Positions 32,774 through 40,801 of a DNA stretch of 64,000 nucleotides are shown here, piece after piece. The translations under genes were made by a program, and so were the position numbers. Every line of letters begins with the position of its first letter. Position 1 is the stretch's first letter. The stretch comes from Archangium violaceum. Lineage in GTDB: Bacteria; Myxococcota; Myxococcia; Myxococcales; Myxococcaceae. The stretch is taken from contig NZ_CP069396.1 in NCBI RefSeq assembly GCF_016887565.1, forward strand, positions 4,367,001 through 4,431,000, in the 5' to 3' direction. A model generated the notes under the pieces. That model was not told the DNA's origin and ran no database searches. It saw only the letters and a list, made by a program, of their open reading frames with translations.

Positions 32774-34246
32774 CTACGGCCCCCAGTAGAAGCCGGTGCC
32801 GTCCTCGGCCACGCTCCAGAGCTCGTCCGATGACAGCGCCTCGAGGCTCGTGAAGCCCTGCGTGCCGAAGCGGAAGTCCACCCACTGCCTCCCGTCGAAG
32901 CGGACGATGTCATCCGTGTTCAGGAGTCCGATGACGGAGTTCCTCCCGAAGGACACTACGTCGAGGATGTCCGGGGAGACGCCGCCGTCCACGTAGATGG
33001 GGTACTGGGGCTTCGTGGTCCACGTGCCCGCCTCGCGTTCCAGCAGCAGCCCCTGGTCTCCCGAGGCATAGGCGAGGCCCGGGCTCACCACGTGCACGGA
33101 CTGGAGGGCGTACTGCCCCTCGGCGGACGGCGGCAGCGGCTCCCTCAGCCACGTGCCACCATCCGGGTTGGCGTGGTAGGCGACCGGCACCGTGCCCTCG
33201 GCCGTCCCCACGGCGATGAGCGTCCGCGGGTCGAGCCCATGGATGGAGCGCAGGTCCGCGTCCACGTGCGCCACACGCACCGGGTCCGCCGGGTAGTCCC
33301 ACCGGAGGATGTCCCCGGACCTGCTCACCGCGTAGAGCGTCGTGCCCCCGTCTCCCTCGAACCCCACGATGTCCTGGATGGCCGCGCCGCCCCCGTCGAA
33401 GGACGTCAGCGTGCAGGGCTGCCCGACGGTGGTCGTTCGCGTGGCGAGCCGACCCAGCGAGGAGCCCATGAAGACGCGCCCGTCGTTCGGCCGCGCCCAG
33501 GCGGTGGACCACGCCCCCTCGCAGTCGGTGAACTGCCGCACGTCGAAGCCACCGTCGGCCTCGCGGCTGGCGTAGGCGAGCACACCATTGCTATCGCTCA
33601 CGAACCAGGCCCGGCCGCGCGCGTGAGGGGCCACGTCCCGGAAGACCACTCCGCTGATGGGCGGTGTCGTCCTCCACTCGACGCCCACGCAGACGGGCTC
33701 CGGGTCCACGCGGGTGTCGCAGTCGTTGTCGAGGAAGTCGCAGCGCTCCTCCAGGCCGGGTGCGATGGAGGCGGAGCGGTCGTCGCAGTCCGTGCCCCTG
33801 GAGGCGGCGCTCACGTAGCCGTCCCCATCCTCGTCGCGCGCGCTCAGGCCCAGGGAGACGTCCGCGGTCCCCTTGTCGGGAACTTCCACCCGTGCCGTCG
33901 CGGTGGCCACCTCCGGTCCGGCGCACGAGCTCTCGCGTGCGAAGGCCGTCACCACCACGGTGTGGCTCCAATCGACCCTGCGGATGAAGCCCACCTCGCG
34001 GGTGCCCTTCCCCTCCAACACTGGAGGCTCCACCGGGAGCTCCAGCGTCTTCGAGGACGCCTCCGCGTCCGCGAGCCGCAGCGTGACGCAGCCCGGACGG
34101 AAGCCGTCGTAGGACAGCCGCACGCGGACCTGGCAGGGGTGGTCCGCATCGCAGCCGCTCGGGCGCTCGGCCTCGAGCTCGTCGATGTCCGGCACGGTGC
34201 AGGTGATGCAGAGCAACCCGAGTCCCACGGCCACGACGCGCTTCAT
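32774..34246 (-). CDS. Lipoprotein with MopE-type putative metal-binding motif and propeller-like C-terminal part
   Basis: 490 aa. Signal MKRVVAVGLGLLCITC ends in a lipobox cysteine. Residues about 25-130 form an Ig-like beta domain with paired cysteines. At about 138-185 is the MopE-type calcium/metal motif: DEDGDGYVS, GTDCDDRSASIAPG and CDFLDNDCD. The remaining 300 residues repeat short beta units (GVLAYASREADGG, DIVGFEGDGGTTLYAVS, GLAYASGDQGLLLE, VSFGRNSVIGLL) and are probably a beta propeller. It is likely outer-membrane anchored. GGAGG lies eight bases upstream, and the ATG overlaps the stop of the upstream TPR gene (ATGA), so the two are co-translated. Confidence 0.82.
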   Translation of the reverse strand: MKRVVAVGLGLLCITCTVPDIDELEAERPSGCDADHPCQVRVRLSYDGFRPGCVTLRLADAEASSKTLELPVEPPVLEGKGTREVGFIRRVDWSHTVVVTAFARESSCAGPEVATATARVEVPDKGTADVSLGLSARDEDGDGYVSAASRGTDCDDRSASIAPGLEERCDFLDNDCDTRVDPEPVCVGVEWRTTPPISGVVFRDVAPHARGRAWFVSDSNGVLAYASREADGGFDVRQFTDCEGAWSTAWARPNDGRVFMGSSLGRLATRTTTVGQPCTLTSFDGGGAAIQDIVGFEGDGGTTLYAVSRSGDILRWDYPADPVRVAHVDADLRSIHGLDPRTLIAVGTAEGTVPVAYHANPDGGTWLREPLPPSAEGQYALQSVHVVSPGLAYASGDQGLLLEREAGTWTTKPQYPIYVDGGVSPDILDVVSFGRNSVIGLLNTDDIVRFDGRQWVDFRFGTQGFTSLEALSSDELWSVAEDGTGFYWGP

Positions 34247-35010
34247 GGCGACACCTCCGCCTGTGGCGACGGCGTCCTGTCCGCGAGGAACCAGGTGATG
34301 GCCGCCCCCGCGGCGGCGGTGACAGCCGCGCCCAGGAGGACATTGGCCGCGAGCGCCTGCCCTCGCGCGCTGTCCAGGTGCGCCTGCCGGTCGCTGTAGA
34401 AAGCGGCCTCGCGCGCGTCGCTCACGTTGCCGCGTGATTTCAGGCCGAAGTAGCCGCCCACGCCGCCGAGCACCGCGCCCGCCCCCAGCAGCGCCAGTGG
34501 GAGCACCGGCGTGGAGCGCGAGGTGCGCACCTCCGCTTCCGCCCCGGTGGATGGGACGAGCGCGGGAGCTGGCGTCTGCGCGAGCTTCGCGTCCGGCACC
34601 GCGCGCGGCGCGTCCGACGGTGGGCGCGGTTTACGTGCCAGCTCGCGCTGGACTTCACGGCGCACGTTCTCGAAGTCACGCGCCACCTTGGGGGATACCT
34701 TCACCGGGAGGCTCGCATCGGGCCGCAGCGTAAGGCCAGCGCGGAAGGCGGCCAGGGACTCCTGGCGCCGCCTCAGGTCTCCAAGCACGAGGCCCCGGTA
34801 GATGGCCACCCGGGCCCGCTCTCCATCGTCGCGCGCGAGGATGCTGGCGCTTTCGAGCACACCGAGCGCGCGCTCATAGTCGAGGTCCTCATAGGCACGC
34901 GCCGCGGCCTCCATGCGGCCCTCGAAGTCCGACGCAGTGGAGGCCGACGGCTGGCTCCATGCTGGCGACGCCAGCATCAGCACGAGGCCGAGCACGATTC
35001 GCAGATTCAT
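34243..35010 (-). CDS. Exported TPR-like protein with C-terminal membrane helices
   Basis: 255 aa from the ATG MNLRIVLGLVLMLASPAWS, which is a signal peptide; a longer upstream frame is rejected. Residues about 27-105 form TPR-like helices (AYEDLDYERALGVLESA, RAGLTLRPDASLPVKVSPKV). This PEGA/TPR style is common in myxobacterial surface genes. A Pro/Ala-rich linker follows. Two hydrophobic segments lie at about 175-195 (PLALLGAGAVLGGVGGYFG) and 225-245 (AANVLLGAAVTAAAGAAITW). It overlaps the MopE-motif lipoprotein gene by 4 bp and probably works with it. The start lacks a good ribosome binding site. Confidence 0.78.
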   Translation of the reverse strand: MNLRIVLGLVLMLASPAWSQPSASTASDFEGRMEAAARAYEDLDYERALGVLESASILARDDGERARVAIYRGLVLGDLRRRQESLAAFRAGLTLRPDASLPVKVSPKVARDFENVRREVQRELARKPRPPSDAPRAVPDAKLAQTPAPALVPSTGAEAEVRTSRSTPVLPLALLGAGAVLGGVGGYFGLKSRGNVSDAREAAFYSDRQAHLDSARGQALAANVLLGAAVTAAAGAAITWFLADRTPSPQAEVSP

Positions 35011-35183
35011 GGGCGCGCAAGATACCAATCCGGCTCTGGGCCGCGAGACGTTCCGACACTCCCGTCCCACGGCGTAGCACGGACCCATCCTGGGTAAACT
35101 TGTAAATCCGGAAGAATGTCCAGACAGACCTTTCGAGACACCCATCCGTTCTCAAGCTCCTATTCTCTGTCCCAGGGAATTTC
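35011..35183. promoter_or_regulatory. Divergent intergenic region
   Basis: 173 bp between the TPR gene and the divergent alpha-2-macroglobulin gene. A locally AT-rich stretch around 35093-35110 (GGGTAAACTTGTAAATCC) is the likeliest promoter zone. No certain boxes. Confidence 0.35.
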
Positions 35184-38100
35184 ATGCTCGAACACGTCGT
35201 CCCGCGCGTCCTCCTCGCGCTCGCCACCGTTGGCCTCGTCCTTCCCCTGACCCTCCAGCAGCAGCAGCCGGTACTGGCTGCCCGGGCGGACACGGCTTCA
35301 CTCGGCGGGCCCGACCGCTCTCTGACCTTCATCAGCACCGACAAGCCCCTCTACCGGCCCGGTGAGCAGGTGCTGGCGCGAGGCCTCATGCTCAAGGCCC
35401 GCGGCCATACCCCCCTGGCGAACGCGGAGGAGGCCACCGTGGAGATCCGGGGTCCCAAGGGAGACGTCGTCACCTCCACGAGGGTGGTGAGCCAGAACTC
35501 GGTCTGGGGCTACTCGTGGACCATCCCGGAGGACATGGCCGGGGGCGAGTACACGCTCCGCCTCACCTCCGCCCATCCCTGGAAGGGTCATGCCCCCGCC
35601 GAGCGCAAATTCGACGTGCGTGCCTACCGCGCTCCCCGGCTCAAGTCGCAGATCGAGTTCCTCCGCGATGGTTACGGACCGGGGGACACGGTCACCGCCA
35701 CGCTCGACGTGAAGCGTGCCGAGGGCGGCGTTCCCTCGGGCGCCCGGGTCACCGCCACCGCTCTCGTGGATGGCGTCACCGCGGCGCAGGTGACGGGCGT
35801 GGTCGACGCGCGAGGGTTGTGCACCGTCAGCTTCAAGCTGCCCACTCGGATCGAGCGGGGCGAGGGCTCTCTCGCCTTCGCCATCGAGGACGGTGGGGTG
35901 GTCGAGACGGCGGCCAAGACGATCCCCATCCTGCTGCAGACCCTCGATCTCACCCTGTATCCGGAGGGCGGCGACCTGGTGGCGGGACTGCCCTCGCGCG
36001 TCTATTTCCAGGCGCTGACGCCCGCGCAGAAGCCCGCGGACCTGTCCGGCGCGGTGATCGATCTGGCCACGGGCCAGGTGGTGGCGCCGGTGCGCTCGGA
36101 GCACGAGGGCCGGGGCCGCTTCGAGCTGACCCCGAAGGCCGGTGTGAAGTACGCGCTGCGCATCGACGAGCCCTCGGGCATCCGCAAGCCCTTCCCACTG
36201 CCCGAGGTGAAGGCCCGGGGCGCCGTGCTCCGCGCGAGCGAGGACGTCATCCCCGCCGGACAGCCCGTGGTGCTCACCGTGGGGCTGTCGGGGGTGAAGC
36301 AGGCGAAGCTGACCCTGAGCCAGCGCGAGGTGGAGCTCAGCTCGTCGCTGGTGGACCCGAACGAGAAGGTCATCCTCGACCCGAAGGACGCGGATGGAGT
36401 GCTCATCGCCACCGTGTGGGACGCCGACGGCCGTCCGCTCGCGGAGCGGCTGGTGTTCCGCCAGCCCGCGAAGGCGCTGTCCATCGAGCTGAAGGCGAAC
36501 AAGCCGCGCTATGTGCCGGGCGACCAGGTGGCGCTCACCGCCCGGACGACGCGCGGAGGCAAGCCGGTCTCGGCGCTGGTGATGCTCACCGTGACGGACG
36601 ACGCGGTGCTGGAGCTCATCGAGAAGCGGGATCAGGCGCCCCAGTTGCCGGTGATGGTGCTGCTCGAGCCCGAGGTGAAGGAGCTGGCCGACGCCCAGGT
36701 CTATTTCGACGAGAAGAACCCCAAGGCGAAGCTGGCGGTGGACCTGTTGCTGGGCACTCAGGGCTGGCGGCGGTTCGCGCTGGCGGACGCCGAACAGTTC
36801 GTGGCCCAGCATGGCGATCCGGCCCGGCGCGCGCTCGCCGTGGGGTTCCAGTTCCCGGTCGATCGGTTCGAAGGGGTCCCCGCCTCCGCGGGGGCGCAGC
36901 TGCCCCCCATGCCCGCCCCGGCGCCTCCGGGGGCGCTGGTTCCCCAGGCCGCGCATGCCCCCCAGGGCGTGCCGGTCCCCCAGGTCGCGCCGCCCGCCGC
37001 TCCCCCAGTCCCATCCGCCAAGAAGCCCGTGGTGCCCAGGGGCATGGCGGAGGCGGAGCCCAGGGCCAGGAAGGCGGCCCCACGGCAACCGGACATCGCC
37101 GCGGAGATGCCAGCAGCGGACAAGATGATGGCGGGGCTGGAGGTGGAGCCCGTGGTCTATTTCCGCGAGTACGCCCACACGGTGCGGCCCGGGCGCAAGC
37201 CGGGGGACCGCGTGGACTTCACGGAGACGCTCTTCTGGAACGCGGGCGTGCGCACCGACCCGAAGACGGGGGAGGTCCGCGTCTCGTTTGGCCTGAACGA
37301 CTCGGTCACCAGCTTCAAGGCGTTCGCGGGGGCCGTGGGGGATGACGGCGCGCTCGGCTCGGCGGTGGCCACGCTCGAGTCGGTGCAGCCCTTCTATGTC
37401 GAGCCCAAGTTGCCGCTCGAGGTGACGTCCGGGGATGTGATCCAACTGCCGCTGGCGCTGGTGAATGGCACGTCCACCACGCTCCAGGGAGCGGCGGTGA
37501 AGGTCGGCCTGCGCGGTGACGTGAAGGCGTCCTCCCTCAGCGGGATGAACCTGGCCGCGAACGAGCGGGCCCGGCGCATCCTGGAGTTGAAGGTCGGTTC
37601 CCAGTCCAGACCCGTGGACGTGACGCTCACGGCGACCGCGGGCAGCTACGTGGACACGGTGAAGCGGACGCTGAGCGTCAAGCCCAATGGCTTCCCCGTC
37701 CGCGCCTCGTTCGGCGGGCTGCTGTCGGCACGGCAGCCGGTGGTGCACCCGGTGACGCTGCCCGCCAACCATGTGCGCGGCAGCGTGAAGACCTCCATCG
37801 CGGTGTACCCCTCGCCCCTGGCCAACATGACCGAGTCGCTGGCCCGGCTCATCCAGGAGCCCTCCGGCTGCTTCGAGCAGACGAGCTCGACCACCTATCC
37901 GATGACGATGGCGCAGCAGTACTTCCAGACGCATAGCGGGGTGAGCCCCGAGCTGGTGGCGTCGGCGCGCGAGAAGCTGGAGACGGGCTACAAGCGGCTG
38001 GTGGGCTTCGAGTGCTCGGAGAAGGGCTACGAGTGGTTCGGTGAGAATCCGGGCCACGAGGCCCTCACGGCGTTCGGGTTGATGCACTTCAGCGACATGA

Positions 38101-39299
38101 AGCAGGTGCGGGACGTGGACGCCGCCATGCTCGAGCGCACGCGGGCCTGGCTGTTCAAGCAGCGCGATGGCAAGGGAGGCTTCGAGCGGAAGCGGCGCGC
38201 GCTTCACACCTGGATCGAGGACTCCGACACGTCCAATGCCTACATCCTCTGGGCCCTGCTGGAGAGCGCCGACAAGCCGGCGGAGCAGGCCCGTGAGCTG
38301 TCCAAGGAGGTGGGCGCGCTGAAGGCGGCTGCCCTCAAGAGCCAGAACAGCTACGTGCTCGCGCTCGCCGCGAACGTGATGGCGCTCGCGGGGGAGGGGG
38401 GCGAGGCCCGCAAGCTCATGGAGCGGCTCGCCGCGAAGCAGGGGAAGACAGGGGTGGTGGAGGGGGGCACGCAGTCGATCGTCGGCAGCTCGGGCGAGAC
38501 GCTCCAGATCGAGACCACCGCGCTGGCGGTGCTGGCCTGGCTGAGGGAGCCCTCCCACCTGGTGAACGTGGAGCGCTCGATGCGGTTCCTGGCGGACTCG
38601 TGCGAGGGAGGCCGCTACGGCTCGACCCAGAGCACGGTGCTCGCGCTGCGAGCCATCGTCGCCTATGACCAGGCGCGCTCGACGAAGCGGGCTCCAGGCT
38701 CGGTCCGCGTCTACGTCGACGGCCGGCCCGTGGGCGGCGCCGTGAAGTTCGATGGCAGGGCGCAGGAGGCGCTCAAGCTGCCGGACGTGTCCGAGCTGCT
38801 CACCGCGGGCGAGCGGAAGATCGAGCTGCGGATGGAAGGCGGCTCGGAGCTGCCCTACTCGATCGAGGTCACCTACAACGCCCTCGTGCCGGCCAGCTCG
38901 CCAGACACCCGGGTGGACCTGGAAGTGGCGCTGGCGAAGACGGCCCTGACCGAGGGCGAGCCGACCGAGGCGCGCGTCTGGGTGACGAACCGGAGCGACC
39001 AGAAGCTGTCCACCACGGTGGCGATCTTCGGTGTGCCGGGCGGTCTCGAGGTCCGGCATGACCAGCTCAAGGAGCTGGTGAAGAAGCACACGGTGGATGC
39101 CTACGAGGTGATCGGCCGCGACGTCGTCCTCTACTGGCGGGGCATGGAGCCGCGGAAGAAGCTGGAGGTGCCCTTGTCGCTGATCGCGGCGGTGCCGGGC
39201 ACCTACACGGGTCCGGCCAGCCGCGCGTACCTGTACTACGCGGACGATCACAAGGTCTGGCGCGACGGCCTCGCGGTGTCCATCGCTCCGAAGCAGTGA
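35184..39299 (+). CDS. Alpha-2-macroglobulin family protein with thioester motif
   Basis: 1371 aa with an N-terminal signal (VPRVLLALATVGLVLPLTL). The MG2-type entry FISTDKPLYRPGEQVLARG is near residue 50. A bait/linker zone rich in Pro and Ala at about 570-645 replaces or extends the usual bait region. The alpha-2-macroglobulin core starts after it (YFREYAHTVRPG, TETLFWNAGVRTD). The thioester motif is GCFEQTSST (Cys896 to Gln899), then the alpha-alpha toroid (WLFKQRDGKGGFERK, WALLESADKPAEQ, STQSTVLALRAIVAY) and a C-terminal receptor-like beta domain. Bacterial members trap proteases covalently in the envelope. At 1371 residues it is shorter than the roughly 1600 of E. coli YfhM, and no pbpC neighbour is present. 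No lipobox is seen. Confidence 0.93.
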   Translation: MLEHVVPRVLLALATVGLVLPLTLQQQQPVLAARADTASLGGPDRSLTFISTDKPLYRPGEQVLARGLMLKARGHTPLANAEEATVEIRGPKGDVVTSTRVVSQNSVWGYSWTIPEDMAGGEYTLRLTSAHPWKGHAPAERKFDVRAYRAPRLKSQIEFLRDGYGPGDTVTATLDVKRAEGGVPSGARVTATALVDGVTAAQVTGVVDARGLCTVSFKLPTRIERGEGSLAFAIEDGGVVETAAKTIPILLQTLDLTLYPEGGDLVAGLPSRVYFQALTPAQKPADLSGAVIDLATGQVVAPVRSEHEGRGRFELTPKAGVKYALRIDEPSGIRKPFPLPEVKARGAVLRASEDVIPAGQPVVLTVGLSGVKQAKLTLSQREVELSSSLVDPNEKVILDPKDADGVLIATVWDADGRPLAERLVFRQPAKALSIELKANKPRYVPGDQVALTARTTRGGKPVSALVMLTVTDDAVLELIEKRDQAPQLPVMVLLEPEVKELADAQVYFDEKNPKAKLAVDLLLGTQGWRRFALADAEQFVAQHGDPARRALAVGFQFPVDRFEGVPASAGAQLPPMPAPAPPGALVPQAAHAPQGVPVPQVAPPAAPPVPSAKKPVVPRGMAEAEPRARKAAPRQPDIAAEMPAADKMMAGLEVEPVVYFREYAHTVRPGRKPGDRVDFTETLFWNAGVRTDPKTGEVRVSFGLNDSVTSFKAFAGAVGDDGALGSAVATLESVQPFYVEPKLPLEVTSGDVIQLPLALVNGTSTTLQGAAVKVGLRGDVKASSLSGMNLAANERARRILELKVGSQSRPVDVTLTATAGSYVDTVKRTLSVKPNGFPVRASFGGLLSARQPVVHPVTLPANHVRGSVKTSIAVYPSPLANMTESLARLIQEPSGCFEQTSSTTYPMTMAQQYFQTHSGVSPELVASAREKLETGYKRLVGFECSEKGYEWFGENPGHEALTAFGLMHFSDMKQVRDVDAAMLERTRAWLFKQRDGKGGFERKRRALHTWIEDSDTSNAYILWALLESADKPAEQARELSKEVGALKAAALKSQNSYVLALAANVMALAGEGGEARKLMERLAAKQGKTGVVEGGTQSIVGSSGETLQIETTALAVLAWLREPSHLVNVERSMRFLADSCEGGRYGSTQSTVLALRAIVAYDQARSTKRAPGSVRVYVDGRPVGGAVKFDGRAQEALKLPDVSELLTAGERKIELRMEGGSELPYSIEVTYNALVPASSPDTRVDLEVALAKTALTEGEPTEARVWVTNRSDQKLSTTVAIFGVPGGLEVRHDQLKELVKKHTVDAYEVIGRDVVLYWRGMEPRKKLEVPLSLIAAVPGTYTGPASRAYLYYADDHKVWRDGLAVSIAPKQ

Positions 39300-39350
39300 C
39301 AGCTAAATGTTGCGGGATCGACAGAATCACGCGTGCTAGCTTGCACGGTC

Positions 39351-40106
39351 ATGCGTACTTCCCTCCGACTGTCTTCTCTCCTCCTCGCCGCCTCCCTCGC
39401 TGCCGGCTGCCTCGGCTCCGAGACGGAAACGGACACCCTCCAGACCACCGAGCAACAGGCCACGGATCCCGCGTTCCGCGTCTACAACATCGTCGAGGCC
39501 GTGCTCCCGGCCGCCAACTACGACGGCGTCGCTGGCAACGAGTGCGTCGCCCTCCTGAACCCCGAGCACCGCCTCCGCAAGATCATCCTCGTCGAGACCG
39601 CGGGCGCCGGCGGCTCCTGCGCGCTCAACGCCTACACCGCTGGCACCGCCCTCAGCTTCACCTGGGGCGACACCTCCGTCTACCAGGGCTCGTCCGGCAT
39701 CACCGCCATCCGCGCCGCGCTCTCCGACAATGACGGCGCCGTTCACCGTCTCGTCGGCTCGATCACCTCCGAGGCCGCCGCCCTCGCCAACCTGCATTCC
39801 TTCTTCACGCTGAGCGACGCCCAGCAGGCCAGCCAGCTCGCCACCTTCACCGCCATCCAGGTCCACTCCATCTACGACTTCGAGGGCCAGGAAGAAGTGT
39901 TCGCCGAGGCCGCCTACCAGGCCGTCCGCGTCACCCAGCCCTGCGAGAACCCCGGCTCGCCCCACCTCGACGCCCGCGTCCACAACGGCTTCGTCTACGG
40001 CTACACCGCCAGCAACACCGGCAGCTGCCACAGCGGCTGGTTCTCCAGGTTCCACACCTACAACCGCAACTGGCGCCTCGTCGCCAGGTATGACTACTCG
40101 GAGTAG
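39351..40106 (+). CDS. Uncharacterised secreted lipoprotein
   Basis: 251 aa from the ATG at 39351. The signal MRTSLRLSSLLLAASLAAGC has a clear lipobox. The mature part is a globular domain with few repeats (AFRVYNIVEAVLPAANYDGV, HRLRKIILVETAGAGG, VHSIYDFEGQEEVFAEAAYQ) and paired cysteines near the C terminus (TQPCENPGS, NTGSCHSGW). The family is not recognised. The ribosome binding site is poor. It starts 51 bp after the macroglobulin stop and may or may not be co-transcribed. It converges on the motor-like operon, with a weak hairpin between. Confidence 0.72.
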   Translation: MRTSLRLSSLLLAASLAAGCLGSETETDTLQTTEQQATDPAFRVYNIVEAVLPAANYDGVAGNECVALLNPEHRLRKIILVETAGAGGSCALNAYTAGTALSFTWGDTSVYQGSSGITAIRAALSDNDGAVHRLVGSITSEAAALANLHSFFTLSDAQQASQLATFTAIQVHSIYDFEGQEEVFAEAAYQAVRVTQPCENPGSPHLDARVHNGFVYGYTASNTGSCHSGWFSRFHTYNRNWRLVARYDYSE

Positions 40107-40119
40107 TCCGAGCTCGTCG

Positions 40120-40150
40120 GGGGCTCGGCGGTACCTCTCCTTCGAGCCCC
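40120..40150. terminator. Possible hairpin terminator between convergent genes
   Basis: 8-bp stem GGGGCTCG/CGAGCCCC with a 15-nt loop, in the 47-bp gap between the plus-strand lipoprotein and the end of the 12-gene minus-strand operon. Confidence 0.4.
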
Positions 40151-40153
40151 TCG

Positions 40154-40801
40154 TCAGAACTCGATGACGATGCTGACCCGACCAGGCAGGTCCTGCTTCT
40201 GCTCGGGCTTCAGCCGGTAGCCCGGGCTGGAGAGGACGCCCAGGACGCAGTCGCGTTGCTTCCCGCTCAGCTCGCCGCCCGTTCCCACGGGCTCGAGCGC
40301 ATGGTCGGAGACGGAGCCGCTCGCGGCGTTCACCGCGGCCGTCCAGCGCAGGGCCCCGGGTCGCTCGGTCCCACTGAAGCACTGGGCCAGGCGCGGGCTG
40401 CGCGCCGCGACCTGAATGCGGAAGTCGTCCAGCCAGCTCGGCGAGGTCTGCGCCTCGTTCTGGTAGCTCCCCCGCCGCTGGCGCTCCATCCGATCGCTGA
40501 ATGCCTTCGGCTTGCTCGCGGGTGGCGCGGGCTTCTTCGGCTTCACCTCCGGCGCGGGTTCCACCACCGGCTCCGGTGGCGGCGCGGGCGGCGACGGCGC
40601 GCACTCACAGCGCACCAACATCGCCAGGAGCAGCAGCGCGGCGATCGTCACCACTCGACGAATACGTCTCCGCCTCTTCTCGCGTCGAACGGCTGGGATC
40701 TGCTCCACCCGCTCGCGTGTCGCCCGCCTCATGAGCTCCGCCGAGCGGCGCAGCTCCTTCTTGCGCCGGCGCAACTCGCGCCGAAGCTCCCTGGGGGTCA
40801 T
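40154..40801 (-). CDS. Single-pass inner-membrane protein with TonB-like C-terminal domain (operon gene 12)
   Basis: 215 aa from the ATG MTPRELRREL. The very basic cytoplasmic N part (RRRKKELRR) leads to one transmembrane helix (about 62-80, RVVTIAALLLLAMLV). A Pro-rich periplasmic spacer (PPAPPPEPVVEPAPEVKPKK) follows. The C-terminal domain of about 75 residues, with RLAQCFSG, GALRWTAAVN, GSVSDHALE and RVSIVIEF, has the strand and spacing pattern of TonB/AgmX-type C-terminal domains. Such proteins carry inner-membrane energy to outer-membrane partners. It overlaps the upstream gene by 4 bp and is the last gene of the operon that encodes a MotA/MotB-like pair. Confidence 0.72.
   Translation of the reverse strand: MTPRELRRELRRRKKELRRSAELMRRATRERVEQIPAVRREKRRRRIRRVVTIAALLLLAMLVRCECAPSPPAPPPEPVVEPAPEVKPKKPAPPASKPKAFSDRMERQRRGSYQNEAQTSPSWLDDFRIQVAARSPRLAQCFSGTERPGALRWTAAVNAASGSVSDHALEPVGTGGELSGKQRDCVLGVLSSPGYRLKPEQKQDLPGRVSIVIEF

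Noticed and set aside
35298-39251. Open frame of about 1317 codons on the minus strand, opposite the macroglobulin gene
   Set aside because: A shadow of strong GC codon bias in the real gene. The translation is rich in His, Arg, Gly and Leu with no domain, signal or ribosome binding site.
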